A DNA stretch of 64,000 nt from Rhodobacter sp. (GCA_027489175.1 JAIYAE010000004.1:124001-188000); one strand, 5' to 3'. Shown: positions 25,188 to 33,386, counted from the stretch's first letter. The notes: generated by a model from the letters alone, not told the origin. A program made the numbers and translations.

Positions 25188-25880
25188 ATGGAACGCAATC
25201 ACCGGGAAGAGCACTATGTGGCGCGGGTCGGTTGGCTGCGGGCGGCGGTGCTTGGGGCCAACGACGGGATCGTGTCGACCGCCTCGCTGATCGTGGGGGT
25301 CGCGGCGGCGTCTGGGCGGGCCGAGGTGCTGATCGCGGGGATGGCCGGGCTCGCGGCCGGGGCCTTGTCGATGGCGGCGGGAGAGTATGTGTCGGTCAGC
25401 AGCCAGGCCGATACCGAAAAGGCCGACGTCACCCGCGAGGCCGCCGAGATTGCCGCCGACCCGGCGGAAGAATTGCGCGCGCTGGCGGGTATCTATGAAC
25501 GCCGGGGGGTGCCGGCCGAGCTTGCGGCTCAGGTGGCGGCGGCCCTGCACGGGAAAGACGCGCTGGGTGCGCATGTGCGGGACGAGTTGGGAATTTCGGA
25601 ACACACCGAGGCGAAGCCGTTGATCGCGGCAGGGGCTTCGGCCCTGACCTTTGCCGTGGGCGCGGCGCTGCCGCTGGCGACGGCGGCCCTGGTGCCGGAA
25701 GCCTTGATCAGTCTCTGGGTAACGGCGCTGTCCTTGATCTTCCTGGCGTTCCTTGGGGCGGTCGGGGCCAAGGCGGGGGGCGCTTCGGTCTGGCGCGGGG
25801 TGATGCGGGTGACGTTCTGGGGGGCGGTGGCGATGGCGGTCACAGCACTTGTCGGCAAGCTTTTCGGGGCCGTCGTCTGA
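25188..25880 (+). CDS. VIT1/CCC1 family transporter (predicted Fe/Mn export)
   Basis: 230 residues with the VIT family signature: an N-terminal first helix after HYVARVGWLRAAVLGANDGIVS (quoted in part), then AGLAAGALSMAAGEYVSVSSQ, a cytosolic helical insertion with Glu-rich stretches (DVTREAAEIAADPAEELRAL) that binds metal in plant VIT1, and three C-terminal helices. It would move Fe2+ or Mn2+ out of the cytoplasm. TTGGAGG is seven bases before ATG 25188; a TTG start inside that site is excluded. It seems to stand alone. Confidence 0.88.
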   Translation: MERNHREEHYVARVGWLRAAVLGANDGIVSTASLIVGVAAASGRAEVLIAGMAGLAAGALSMAAGEYVSVSSQADTEKADVTREAAEIAADPAEELRALAGIYERRGVPAELAAQVAAALHGKDALGAHVRDELGISEHTEAKPLIAAGASALTFAVGAALPLATAALVPEALISLWVTALSLIFLAFLGAVGAKAGGASVWRGVMRVTFWGAVAMAVTALVGKLFGAVV

Positions 25881-25923
25881 GCTTGGGCTTTTCTTTTCCC
25901 GCCTGCGCGCCATTTTTTCCAGT

Positions 25924-26442
25924 ATGACACGCACGATCACCATCCGCGCTGCCAATGCCGGCGATCTTGCCGCAGTCGACCGGCTTTTGTCGCGCAGCTA
26001 TCCGCGGCTTTTGGCACCGGATTATCCGGCGTCAGTTCTGGTGCTGGCCGTGCCAAGGATTGCCCGCGCGCGGCCAGAGCTTCTGGCCTCGGGCACCTAT
26101 TTCCTGGCCGAGGATGCGGAGGGCCGCCTCCTTGCCGCCGGGGGCTGGACGCGGGGCGCGCCGACCGGGGACAGCCCGCGCGACACCGGCCATGTGCGCC
26201 ATGTGGCGACGGACCCTGACGCCCTGCGCCAGGGTGTGGGGCGGGCGCTGATGACGCGGGTGATGCTGGATGCGCGCGGGGCGGGGATGCTGTGGCTGGA
26301 CTGTCTGTCCACCCGCACGGCGGTGCCGTTCTACACCGCGCTTGGCTTTCGCACCCTTGCGCCGATCGAGGTGCAGCTTGCCCCCGGCATCACCTTTCCT
26401 GCGGTGCGGATGATGGCTGATCTGGCGCGGATCGCCCCCTGA
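25924..26442 (+). CDS. GNAT family N-acetyltransferase
   Basis: 172 residues. ITIRAANAGDLAAVDRLLSRSY is the N-terminal strand and helix (shown in part), VRHVATDPDALRQGVGRALM holds the acetyl-CoA loop RQGVGRA, and CLSTRTAVPFYTALGFRTL is the final strand-helix. The substrate is unknown. The start at 25924 lies 43 bases after the VIT gene. A strong hairpin follows that serves this gene and the converging Bax-inhibitor gene. Confidence 0.87.
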   Translation: MTRTITIRAANAGDLAAVDRLLSRSYPRLLAPDYPASVLVLAVPRIARARPELLASGTYFLAEDAEGRLLAAGGWTRGAPTGDSPRDTGHVRHVATDPDALRQGVGRALMTRVMLDARGAGMLWLDCLSTRTAVPFYTALGFRTLAPIEVQLAPGITFPAVRMMADLARIAP

Positions 26443-26461
26443 TCCTAGGCCGCGCAAAAGA

Positions 26462-26490
26462 AAAGGGCCGGTCCCATGGACCGGCCCTTT
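26462..26490. terminator. bidirectional terminator
   Basis: 13-bp perfect stem AAAGGGCCGGTCC-cat-GGACCGGCCCTTT between two converging genes. The A and T ends give a U-run in either direction. Confidence 0.92.
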
Positions 26491-26508
26491 CCCATTCTCT
26501 GCCTTGCG

Positions 26509-27240
26509 TTATTCGCGGTTGCCCAGGAACTGCAGCAGGAACATGAACATGTTGATGAAGTCGAGGTAGAGGTTCAGCGCCCCCATGATCGCCGACTTCG
26601 CCAGCCATTCGCTATCCATCGCCTGCGCGTGGGCAATATAGTCCATCTTGATCTTCTGCGTGTCATAGGCGGTCAGACCCGCAAAGATCAGCAGACCGAT
26701 CACCGAGATCGCGAAGGCCAGCGCCGACGAGGCGAGGAAGATGTTCACCACCATCGCGACGAGAAGGCCGATCAGGCCCATCATCAGGAAGGTGCCCATG
26801 CCGCTCAGGTCACGCTTGGTGACGTAGCCGTAAAGCGACAGGCCCGCGAAGGCGATCGAGGTGATCAGGAAGGTCTGGGCGATCGACACGCCGGTGAAGA
26901 CCTTGAAGATCCAGGCCAGCGACAGGCCCATGACCGCGGCGAAAGTGTAGAAGAACAGCTGCGCGCCGGCCGCCGACAGCTTGTTGATCAGCGCGCCAAA
27001 GGCGAAGACCATCGCCAGCGGGGCAAACATGATCACCCAGCCGAAGATCGTCATCCCGCCTTCGGGCGTGCGCAGGAAGTTCAGAAGGTCCGAGGTGCCG
27101 ACACCCCAAGCCACGCCTGCCGTCACCAGCATGGCCACGGACATCAGCCCGTAAACCTTGTTCATATGGGCGCGAAGCCCTTCGTCGATCGCTGCGCGGG
27201 CGCCGACGCCTACGCTGCGGATCGTTTCATATTGAGCCAT
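26509..27240 (-). CDS. Bax inhibitor-1/YccA family inner-membrane protein
   Basis: 243 residues with about seven membrane helices. Begins MAQYETIRSVGVGARAAIDEG, and has the UPF0005 signatures FYTFAAVMGLSLAWIF, AYDTQKIK and LNLYLDFINMFMFLLQFLG. Bacterial members interact with FtsH or conduct Ca2+/H+; the role in this group is unclear. I choose ATG 27240 and not the upstream in-frame TTG/GTG extension. It is separated from the DUF1127 gene by about 90 bases. Confidence 0.92.
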   Translation of the reverse strand: MAQYETIRSVGVGARAAIDEGLRAHMNKVYGLMSVAMLVTAGVAWGVGTSDLLNFLRTPEGGMTIFGWVIMFAPLAMVFAFGALINKLSAAGAQLFFYTFAAVMGLSLAWIFKVFTGVSIAQTFLITSIAFAGLSLYGYVTKRDLSGMGTFLMMGLIGLLVAMVVNIFLASSALAFAISVIGLLIFAGLTAYDTQKIKMDYIAHAQAMDSEWLAKSAIMGALNLYLDFINMFMFLLQFLGNRE

Positions 27241-27327
27241 TGAAGCCTCCGATGTTGTCCCTAAGGGCAACGCCGGGGGAACCGGCGCGACCTCGTGCGA
27301 CGAATATCAGTATTGCCGGCCCACATT

Positions 27328-27591
27328 TCAAGCGTCGCATGCAGGATTTGCGCAGGCTTTTGGTCGGGATTGACCGATAAGCCAGTGCGGCGGAACGTCC
27401 CAGTCGGACAGGGGGCCAAGGCTGTCGGCCAATGCCTCGGCCTCGGCCCGGGACAGGCCCACATCGCGCAAGAGATGGTCATCCAGTCGCCGCAACGCCC
27501 GGCGCATGCGGGCACGCTCGCCCAGCCGCAGGGTGGCGGCAAGGGCGCGGCTGGCAAGGGTGGCAAAAGGGGCAAGGGTCAGGTGGGTCAT
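27328..27591 (-). CDS. DUF1127 (YjiS-like) small protein
   Basis: 87 residues. The Arg-rich helix RMRRALRRLDDHLLRDVGLSRAEAEALA is the DUF1127 domain, common in Rhodobacteraceae (quoted in part: LRDVGLSRAEAEA). In alphaproteobacteria, DUF1127 proteins bind RNA and affect phosphate or carbon metabolism and sRNA maturation. GGAGG lies five bases before the second ATG at 27591, better than the adjacent ATG at 27594. It diverges from the LysR gene, and the 125-base gap should hold both promoters. Confidence 0.85.
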   Translation of the reverse strand: MTHLTLAPFATLASRALAATLRLGERARMRRALRRLDDHLLRDVGLSRAEAEALADSLGPLSDWDVPPHWLIGQSRPKACANPACDA

Positions 27592-27716
27592 CATATCCTC
27601 CATCCATCGTGTTTGGTGATGCGGTGGGGTTGCCACATCAGGATGCTTGAACAATGCGCCCGGCTGAGACATAATGAAAACGAATGATTGTGACGGATAG
27701 CATAAGGAAACGTGAT

Positions 27717-28580
27717 ATGCCCCGGAACCTTGACCTTGCTGCCCTTCGGTCCTTTGTCACCGTCGCCGATGTGGGAGGGGTGACCAAAGCGGCGGGCTAT
27801 CTGAACCTGACGCAATCGGCGGTGTCGATGCAAATCAAGCGGCTGGAAGAGTCGCTGGGGATGCAGCTGTTCTTGCGGGCGGCGCGCAAGCTGGCCCTGT
27901 CGCCCGAGGGTGAGCAGCTGGTGTCCTACGGCCGCCGCATGCTGGCCTTGAATGACGAGGTGCTGTCGCGCTTCACCACCGCCGCCTGCTGCGGGCCGAT
28001 CCGCCTTGGCGTGCCGCATGACGTGGTGTACCCCGCGATCCCAGGCATCTTGCGGCGGATGGCGCAGGCCTATCCGATGGTGCAGGTGAACCTTGTGTCG
28101 TCCTTCACGATCCTGATGAAGGAAGGGTTCGCCAGGGGTGAGTTTGACGTGATGCTGACCACCGAGGAAACCCCCGATCCGGGGGCCGAGGTTCTGGGTG
28201 CCCGCGCGCTTGTCTGGGTGGGCGCGCCCGAAGGCAGCGCCTGGCAGCGCCGCCCCTTGCGGTTGGGGTTCAAGGACACCTGTATCTTCCGCCCCCGCGC
28301 GCAGGCGGCGCTGGAGGCGGCGGGCATCGGCTGGGATCTGGCGACGGGCGGAGAAAGCGAACAGGCGGTTGAGGCGACAGTTGCCGCTGACCTTGCCGTC
28401 ACCGCGCGGATGGCGGGCAGCATTCCTGATGGCACGGCGGTCATAACCGGCGACAACCAGCTGCCGCCCCTGGGCGAGATGAAGCTAGCCCTCTACCGCG
28501 CCCCCCGCCCGAAAGGTGAGGCCCCGGATGAGGCGGTGGAGTTGCTGTTGTCAGAACTGCGCTGCGCTTACGGGTCCTGA
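27717..28580 (+). CDS. LysR-type transcriptional regulator
   Basis: 287 residues. N-terminal winged helix: LDLAALRSFVTVADVGGVTKAAGYLNLTQSAVSMQIKRLEES (quoted in part as NLTQSAVSMQIKRLEE) up to about residue 60, then the periplasmic-binding-like effector domain. An unusual Cys-Cys (TTAACCGPIRLGVPHD) lies where the co-inducer domain begins. The start at 27717 gives the standard NLDLxxLRxF opening; the ATG at 27684 would add 11 unusual residues. Its last 13 bases overlap the convergent quinone-oxidoreductase gene. The target could be the divergent DUF1127 gene or unrelated. Confidence 0.92.
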   Translation: MPRNLDLAALRSFVTVADVGGVTKAAGYLNLTQSAVSMQIKRLEESLGMQLFLRAARKLALSPEGEQLVSYGRRMLALNDEVLSRFTTAACCGPIRLGVPHDVVYPAIPGILRRMAQAYPMVQVNLVSSFTILMKEGFARGEFDVMLTTEETPDPGAEVLGARALVWVGAPEGSAWQRRPLRLGFKDTCIFRPRAQAALEAAGIGWDLATGGESEQAVEATVAADLAVTARMAGSIPDGTAVITGDNQLPPLGEMKLALYRAPRPKGEAPDEAVELLLSELRCAYGS

Positions 28581-29536
28581 ACCCGGATCACGACCTTGCC
28601 GGTGGCCCGACGGCTGCGCAACAGCTCCAACCCCTCGGGGAAGCGGTCAAAGGGCAGGACCTGGCCTTTGTGCGGATGCAGGTCACCGGCTGCGCGCCAG
28701 TCCAGCAACTGCGCCATGCTGGCGGCGACTGCCTTCGGGGCATGGGCCTGATAGCCGCCATACCAGAAGCCGGACACGGTCAGGTTCTTGACCAACAGGA
28801 GGTTGGCCGGAATCTGCGGCACCTGGCCTGAGGCAAAGCCGATTGCCAACAGCCGCCCCTCGGGCTTGCAGGCGCGCAGGGCCTCGTCAAACGCCGGGCC
28901 GCCGACGGTGTCAAAGACCACGTCCACGCCGCCAAGCGCGCGCAGGGCGTCTTTCAGACCGGGGGCCTCGCTGTCGATCAGCACATCGGCCCCGGCGGCC
29001 TGTGCGACGGCCAGGCGATCCGCCCCACGTGCCGTTGCGATCACCCGCGCGCCCAGCCGCTTGCCAATCTCGACCGCGGTCAGCCCGACCCCACCTGCAG
29101 CACCGGTCACCAGAAGCGTCTCACCAGGTTTCAGCGCGCCGTTCCGCGTCAGCGCCAGATGCGCGGTGCCGTAGGCGATGGGAAAGCCCGCCGCCTCGTC
29201 AAAGTCCATGCCGTCGGGCAGGGGGGAGAGGCGGTCAGCGGGCAGGCACAGCGCTTCGGCCAAGCCGCCCGTGCCGCTGACGCCAAGGACACGCGTGCCG
29301 GGCGCGGGGCCGCTGGTGCCGGGGCCAAGGGCCGCGACGATGCCGGCAAACTCCATCCCCGGGACATAGGGCAGGGTCGGGCGCACCTGATAGCTGCCTG
29401 CCTGCATGAGGAGATCGGCAAAGTTCAGCCCCACCGCGATGACGCGGACCCGCACCTCGCCCGGCGCCGGATCGGGGGTGGTCAGGGTCACAAGGTTGGG
29501 CGTGCCACCCAGCGTGTCGATCAGCCAGGCCTGCAT
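28568..29536 (-). CDS. zinc-independent NADPH:quinone oxidoreductase (MDR family)
   Basis: 322 residues of the medium-chain dehydrogenase family without the structural or catalytic zinc Cys sites. GroES-like N-terminus (MQAWLIDTLGGTPNL, NFADLLMQAGSYQVRP), then the Rossmann fold with VTGAAGGVGLTAVEIGK (NADPH loop). FVGxY-type quinone reductases reduce quinones or 2-alkenals. It resembles the acryloyl-CoA or crotonyl-type NADPH reductases loosely. Convergent overlap of 13 bases with the LysR gene makes antisense effects possible. The large A/T-rich gap lies at its 5' side. Confidence 0.88.
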   Translation of the reverse strand: MQAWLIDTLGGTPNLVTLTTPDPAPGEVRVRVIAVGLNFADLLMQAGSYQVRPTLPYVPGMEFAGIVAALGPGTSGPAPGTRVLGVSGTGGLAEALCLPADRLSPLPDGMDFDEAAGFPIAYGTAHLALTRNGALKPGETLLVTGAAGGVGLTAVEIGKRLGARVIATARGADRLAVAQAAGADVLIDSEAPGLKDALRALGGVDVVFDTVGGPAFDEALRACKPEGRLLAIGFASGQVPQIPANLLLVKNLTVSGFWYGGYQAHAPKAVAASMAQLLDWRAAGDLHPHKGQVLPFDRFPEGLELLRSRRATGKVVIRVQDP

Positions 29537-29898
29537 GATGGTCCTTGCATCTTGGGGTTGTCCTTGTCTGTTTTGCCAGCAGATACACCGTCAGACCGCA
29601 GACTGGGTGGTCATATTCCGACCGAATGTTACTATATTTTCCTGCTTGCGCACAGTGTTTGGGATTCTTGCCGACTGTATCTTCGCAAAATGCAACAGTT
29701 TCTCGGAAAAATTCGCAATTTGCATGGCAAAATGGAATTCGCGTTTAAGGCGAGCAATCTGTCCCCAGGGCGCGTATGGGGTATGGGACGGCACAACCCA
29801 TCCGTGTTTTCCACATCTGTATAATTGCCCCTATCCAAAAGGACAGGTTTTCGCCAACCGAAAGTTTTTTTCCGCACTTTGCCTCCGCCCGCAGATTT

Positions 29899-29913
29899 TG
29901 GCACATAACTTGC
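29899..29913 (+). promoter_or_regulatory. sigma-54-type -24/-12 promoter
   Basis: TGGCAC (29899-29904), five bases, then TTGC (29910-29913): the consensus spacing TGGCAC-N5-TTGC (10 bases between GG and GC). It would start RNA near 29925, 34 bases before the ATG at 29959. No sigma-70 hexamer pair with 16-18 base spacing fits better. Confidence 0.6.
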
Positions 29914-29928
29914 TTACATTCTAGCAAG
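29909..29928. promoter_or_regulatory. possible operator of the PraR-like repressor
   Basis: Inverted repeat CTTGCT-N8-AGCAAG that overlaps the -12 element and the likely start of transcription. XRE-family proteins commonly bind such short dyads, so this is a candidate for autoregulation. Confidence 0.4.
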
Positions 29929-29958
29929 GGGACCGACGACTGTAATTTGGAGTGAAGT

Positions 29959-30321
29959 ATGAAGCATCCTGTTGACGCCCATGTCGGCAAACGTATCCGC
30001 CACCGCCGTTGGATGGTCGGAATGACGCAACAACAACTTGCCGACAAGGTGGGGATCAAGTTCCAGCAGATCCAGAAATACGAAACCGGGATGAACCGGG
30101 TCAGCGCCTCGCGGCTGTGGGATGTGTCTGATGCGCTTGGGGTCTCGATCTCGTTCTTCTTCGAAGGGCTGGCCGATGGTCAGGTTGCTGCCGCCCAGGC
30201 CCAGGGGGACATGATGGCCGACAAGGAAGCGCTGGAACTGGTGCGGTCCTACTACGCCATTCCCGAAGCGCAGCGCCGCCGCCTTTTCGACCTTGCACGC
30301 GTGCTGTCGGAAGCCGCCTGA
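29959..30321 (+). CDS. XRE-family HTH regulator (PraR-like)
   Basis: 120 residues. HTH_3 domain at 10-65: HVGKRIRHRRWMVGMTQQQLADKVGIKFQQIQKYETG (part: MTQQQLADKVGIKFQQIQK), followed by a short C-terminal helix domain (residues 70-120). The opening (D/A-HVG-RI--RR) and the 'FQQ.QKYE.G.NRV.AS.L' pattern are those of PraR, which represses toxin, biofilm or quorum genes in rhizobia. GGAGTGAAGT gives the ribosome site. The upstream region has a sigma-54-like promoter and a dyad. It is followed by hisN-like gene 74 bases on. Confidence 0.9.
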   Translation: MKHPVDAHVGKRIRHRRWMVGMTQQQLADKVGIKFQQIQKYETGMNRVSASRLWDVSDALGVSISFFFEGLADGQVAAAQAQGDMMADKEALELVRSYYAIPEAQRRRLFDLARVLSEAA

Positions 30322-30395
30322 TCTTGACCTTGCCCCCGGAGGCCTTTAGCGCCCTCGGGGCGGGCCAGAAGGCCTGACCAGCAAGGGGTTCGGCG

Positions 30396-31208
30396 ATGCG
30401 CGAAGATTTGGCGCGGGTATCTTCGGCTTTGGCGGCAGACCTTGTCGCCACGGCGCATGAATTGGCCGATGTCGCCCGCGTGGCGACGCTGTCCTACTTC
30501 CGCAGCCGCGATCTGGCTGCCGACACCAAGGAAAGCCAGCGCTTCGATCCCGTTACCGCCGCTGACCGGCTGTCCGAGGAACGGATGCGCGCGGTCTTGG
30601 CCCGCCGCCGCCCGGATGACGCGATCCTTGGCGAGGAGTTTGGCACCCAGACCGGGACCTCGGGCCTGACCTGGGTCCTTGACCCCATCGATGGCACGCG
30701 CGGCTACCTCTCTGGCACGCCGACCTGGGGGGTGCTGATCTCGGTTCGCGACGATCAGGGCGTCCTCTACGGCATCATCGACCAGCCCTATATCGGGGAA
30801 CGGTTCGAGGGTGGCCTTGGCATCGCACGGATGCGCGGACCACAAGGCGACAGCCCGCTTGCCACCCGCAGCCCGCGCCCTTTGTCCGACGCCATTCTCT
30901 TCAGCACCTTCCCCGAGGTTGGCACTGCCGCCGAAGCCACCGCCTTCCGCCGCGTGGCACCGCAAGCGAAACTGGTCCGCTATGGCACCGATTGCTACGC
31001 CTATGCCCTGATCGCCGCCGGGCAGATCGACCTCGTGATCGAGGCGGGCTTGCAGGCCTATGACGTCCAGGCCCCGATTGCGGTGATCGAGGCTGCGGGC
31101 GGCATCGTGACCGATTGGCAAGGCCGCCCGGCGCTGGACGGCGGCCAGATCCTGGCCGCCGCCAACCGCGCGATCCATGCCGAGGCTTTGGCCCTGCTGA
31201 ACGGCTGA
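30396..31208 (+). CDS. hisN: histidinol-phosphatase of the inositol-monophosphatase family
   Basis: 270 residues with the Mg-dependent IMPase motifs: GEEFG (metal 1), LDPIDGTRGY (WVLDPIDGT) and YDVQAPIAVIEAAGG (the W/Y-D-x-x-A motif). In bacteria lacking the HisB-N phosphatase, this class (HisN) dephosphorylates histidinol phosphate; the ending IAVIEAAGGIVTDW fits. I rate HisN above CysQ or SuhB from overall sequence pattern and its 'YDVQAP' variant. Start is ATG 30396. It precedes two tandem hairpins. Confidence 0.82.
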   Translation: MREDLARVSSALAADLVATAHELADVARVATLSYFRSRDLAADTKESQRFDPVTAADRLSEERMRAVLARRRPDDAILGEEFGTQTGTSGLTWVLDPIDGTRGYLSGTPTWGVLISVRDDQGVLYGIIDQPYIGERFEGGLGIARMRGPQGDSPLATRSPRPLSDAILFSTFPEVGTAAEATAFRRVAPQAKLVRYGTDCYAYALIAAGQIDLVIEAGLQAYDVQAPIAVIEAAGGIVTDWQGRPALDGGQILAAANRAIHAEALALLNG

Positions 31209-31236
31209 CCATTCGTGCCACCCATCCCGCAAGCCC

Positions 31237-31285
31237 CAAATTTCTTACGCAAGAGATTTGTCAAAATCCTTGCTTAAGGGTTTTG
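31237..31285. terminator. tandem double hairpin, copy 1 of a repeat type
   Basis: Two adjacent stems of the same 10-4-10 layout: CAAATTTCTT-acgc-AAGAGATTTG (31237-31260) and CAAAATCCTT-gctt-AAGGGTTTTG (31262-31285), each with one G-T pair. They lie between hisN and a converging gene and overlap the last codons of the latter. Related to the pair at 37938-37981. Confidence 0.75.
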
Positions 31286-31870
31286 GCCCGGCCCGGCCAC
31301 CGGAACCACGGGCATCAAAAGCGCGGTCGGCCTGCCTTCCGGGGTGCACATGTCATTGTCATCCGGCCGAACGCCGAAATAGACGCCCTTGGCATCCATG
31401 GCGAGCAGGTCAAAGTCCTGGCCGCAATCGGCCACCGACGGCCAGGCGGCGCAGCCCGTGGCCGAGATGTCGGCCTCAAGGTTCGGGGTCAGGTTGCAAC
31501 TGGCAAGGCCCATCCCGGCCACAACCTCGGGAATCGTGGTCAGCTGGGTCAGGTGTTTCCAGTCTTCGTCAAAGGTCGCCTCGAACGCGCCGGGCACGGT
31601 CGAGGGGCCGGTGATCTGATAGCCGCCCCCGGTGCGGAACTGGAAGGTGCGCATCGTCATCGCCGGGTCCAGCGCATGGGTGAAGGTCAGTGACCATTGA
31701 CCATCGGCAAAGACGAACTCACGCCGTCCGAACCCGCCATACCAGGGCTCGACCGTGGGGCTGATATAGGTTCCGTTCAGGGCCGCCAGCGCGGGCGAAT
31801 CGGCCCAGCCTTCGGCCAAAGCCGGGGCAGCAAGGCCGCAGATCAGGGCGGCAAGTGCAGTCAGTTTCAT
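31274..31870 (-). CDS. exported protein of unknown function
   Basis: 198 residues. Signal peptide MKLTALAALICGLAAPALA, then a beta-rich secreted domain with four Cys (CNLTPNLEADISATGC, ADCGQDFD, DMCTPEG) that probably form two disulfides. The pattern NGTYISPTVEPWYGGFGRREF reads like the fold of small lipocalin-type or allene-oxide-cyclase-like proteins, but I cannot name a family. GGAGG lies five bases before the ATG at 31870. The stop lies in the tandem hairpin region. It diverges from the 8-oxoguanine deaminase gene. Confidence 0.75.
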   Translation of the reverse strand: MKLTALAALICGLAAPALAEGWADSPALAALNGTYISPTVEPWYGGFGRREFVFADGQWSLTFTHALDPAMTMRTFQFRTGGGYQITGPSTVPGAFEATFDEDWKHLTQLTTIPEVVAGMGLASCNLTPNLEADISATGCAAWPSVADCGQDFDLLAMDAKGVYFGVRPDDNDMCTPEGRPTALLMPVVPVAGPGQNP

Positions 31871-32028
31871 GACAACCTCCATAAGGGTGCGGGGCGGCCA
31901 TTCCGGCCCGCTACGGTAAAGACGCCGGGGGGGTGCGTTTTTCGACAGGCGCGAAAATTCTTTTCCATCTGGGGGCAGCCCAGGGCCGTTGTGCGCGCGG
32001 CGCGCGGGGGTAAGGTGGCAGGACCGTT

Positions 32029-32039
32029 GGGGGGGGGGG
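32029..32039 (+). repeat. homopolymeric G tract (11 G)
   Basis: Eleven Gs in a row, from 17 to 7 bases before the ATG at 32046, exactly where the Shine-Dalgarno site belongs. Tracts this long are slippage-prone. Confidence 0.8.
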
Positions 32040-32045
32040 CGCGCG

Positions 32046-33386
32046 ATGGATGAGCTGTTGATCAAGGGGGCAGCGGTCGTGGTGACCATGAACCCGGACC
32101 GCGCCGAACTGGCCGGGGCCGATGTGCGGGTGACCGGCGGGGTGATCACGGCAGTCGGGCATGGGTTGACCGCGCCGGGGGCCAAGGTGATCCATGCCAA
32201 GGGCTGCGTGGTGACGCCGGGCCTAGTGAACACGCATCACCACCTCTACCAGACCCTGACCCGCGCGGTGCCGGGTGGGCAGGATGCGCTGCTTTTCGGC
32301 TGGCTGAAGACGCTCTACCCAATCTGGGCGCGGTTCGGGCCGGAAGAGATGTTCACCTCGGCCCAGGTGGGGCTGGCGGAACTGGCGCTGTCGGGCTGCA
32401 CGCTGACCTCGGACCACCTGTACCTTTACCCCAATGGCGCGCGGCTTGAGGATACGATTCACGCCGCCGCCGAAGTGGGCCTGCGCTTTCACCCCACCCG
32501 GGGCGCGATGAGCATCGGGGAAAGTGCGGGCGGCCTGCCCCCCGACAGCCTGGTTGAGGCGGAACCTGCGATCCTGAACGATATGATCCGCGTGGTGGAT
32601 GCCTTTCATGACCCCCGGCCCGGGGCCATGGTGCGGGTCGGGCTGGCGCCCTGTTCGCCCTTTTCGGTCAGCCGGGGGCTGATGCGGGATGCGGCCCTTT
32701 TGGCGCGCGACAAGGGGGTGATGCTGCACACCCATCTGGCCGAGAATGATGAGGATATCGCCTATTCCCTGGCGCAGTTCGGCTGCCGCCCGGGGCAATA
32801 TGCCGAAGACCTGGGCTGGACAGGCGATGACGTCTGGCACGCGCATTGCGTCAAGCTGGATGGTTCGGAAATTGATCTTTTTGCCCGGTCCGGGACCGGA
32901 ATTGCCCACTGCCCGTGTTCGAATTGTCGCCTTGGCTCTGGCATTGCCCCGGTGCGGGCGATGCGGGATGCGGGGGTGAAAGTGGGGCTTGGGGTGGACG
33001 GGTCCGCCTCAAACGACGCGGGCAATTTGGTGGCCGAGGCGCGGATGGCGATGCTTCTGCAGCGTGTGGCCAAGGGGGCCGACGCGATGAGCGCGCGCGA
33101 GGCGCTGGAGATTGCCACGCTTGGCGGGGCGCGGGTGCTGGGGCGGGATGACGTAGGCTCAATCGAGGTGGGCAAGCGCGCGGACTTGGCGCTCTGGGAC
33201 ATCTCGGGGATTGAGGCTGCGGGCAGCTGGGACCCGGTGGCAGCACTGGTTCTCTGCGGGCCAAGCCGGGTGCGGGGGCTGATCGTCGAAGGGCGCGAAG
33301 TGGTGCGCGACGGGCAGGTGCTGACCGTGGACATGGCAGCCCTCATCGCCCGGCAGAACCGGCTGGCGGCGCGGCTGGCGGGGTAG
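32046..33386 (+). CDS. 8-oxoguanine deaminase-type amidohydrolase
   Basis: 446-residue ATZ/TRZ-family amidohydrolase. Metal site: VNTHHHLYQTLTR (His64, His66), the HTHLAEN motif with the third His, HAHCVKLD, and VDGSASNDAGN for the Asp. The combination NTHHHLYQTLTRA, CTLTSDHLYLYP and LGVDGSASND matches 8-oxoguanine deaminases, which convert 8-oxoguanine to urate plus ammonia, more than TrzF or SsnA; SAH or hydroxyatrazine hydrolases are less likely. ATG 32046 is preceded by the 11-G tract. A guanine deaminase lies 1.2 kb away, so purine salvage is concentrated here. Confidence 0.85.
   Translation: MDELLIKGAAVVVTMNPDRAELAGADVRVTGGVITAVGHGLTAPGAKVIHAKGCVVTPGLVNTHHHLYQTLTRAVPGGQDALLFGWLKTLYPIWARFGPEEMFTSAQVGLAELALSGCTLTSDHLYLYPNGARLEDTIHAAAEVGLRFHPTRGAMSIGESAGGLPPDSLVEAEPAILNDMIRVVDAFHDPRPGAMVRVGLAPCSPFSVSRGLMRDAALLARDKGVMLHTHLAENDEDIAYSLAQFGCRPGQYAEDLGWTGDDVWHAHCVKLDGSEIDLFARSGTGIAHCPCSNCRLGSGIAPVRAMRDAGVKVGLGVDGSASNDAGNLVAEARMAMLLQRVAKGADAMSAREALEIATLGGARVLGRDDVGSIEVGKRADLALWDISGIEAAGSWDPVAALVLCGPSRVRGLIVEGREVVRDGQVLTVDMAALIARQNRLAARLAG

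Larger units (their letters stand above)
29537..29958. other. 422-base A/T-rich intergenic region
   Basis: Noticeably lower in GC than its surroundings. It contains several short frames (up to 90 codons) but none with normal codon use or an SD. Repeated words include TTCGCAA plus TGCA (near 29684 and 29716). The right end carries the sigma-54-like promoter and a 6-bp inverted repeat of the PraR-like gene. It probably acts as the control region for that gene and as the 5' region of the reductase on the other strand. Confidence 0.6.

Noticed and set aside
29591-29904. Several minus-strand frames of 67-90 codons in the A/T-rich gap
   Set aside because: They overlap one another in different frames, lack ribosome sites, and their residues look random.
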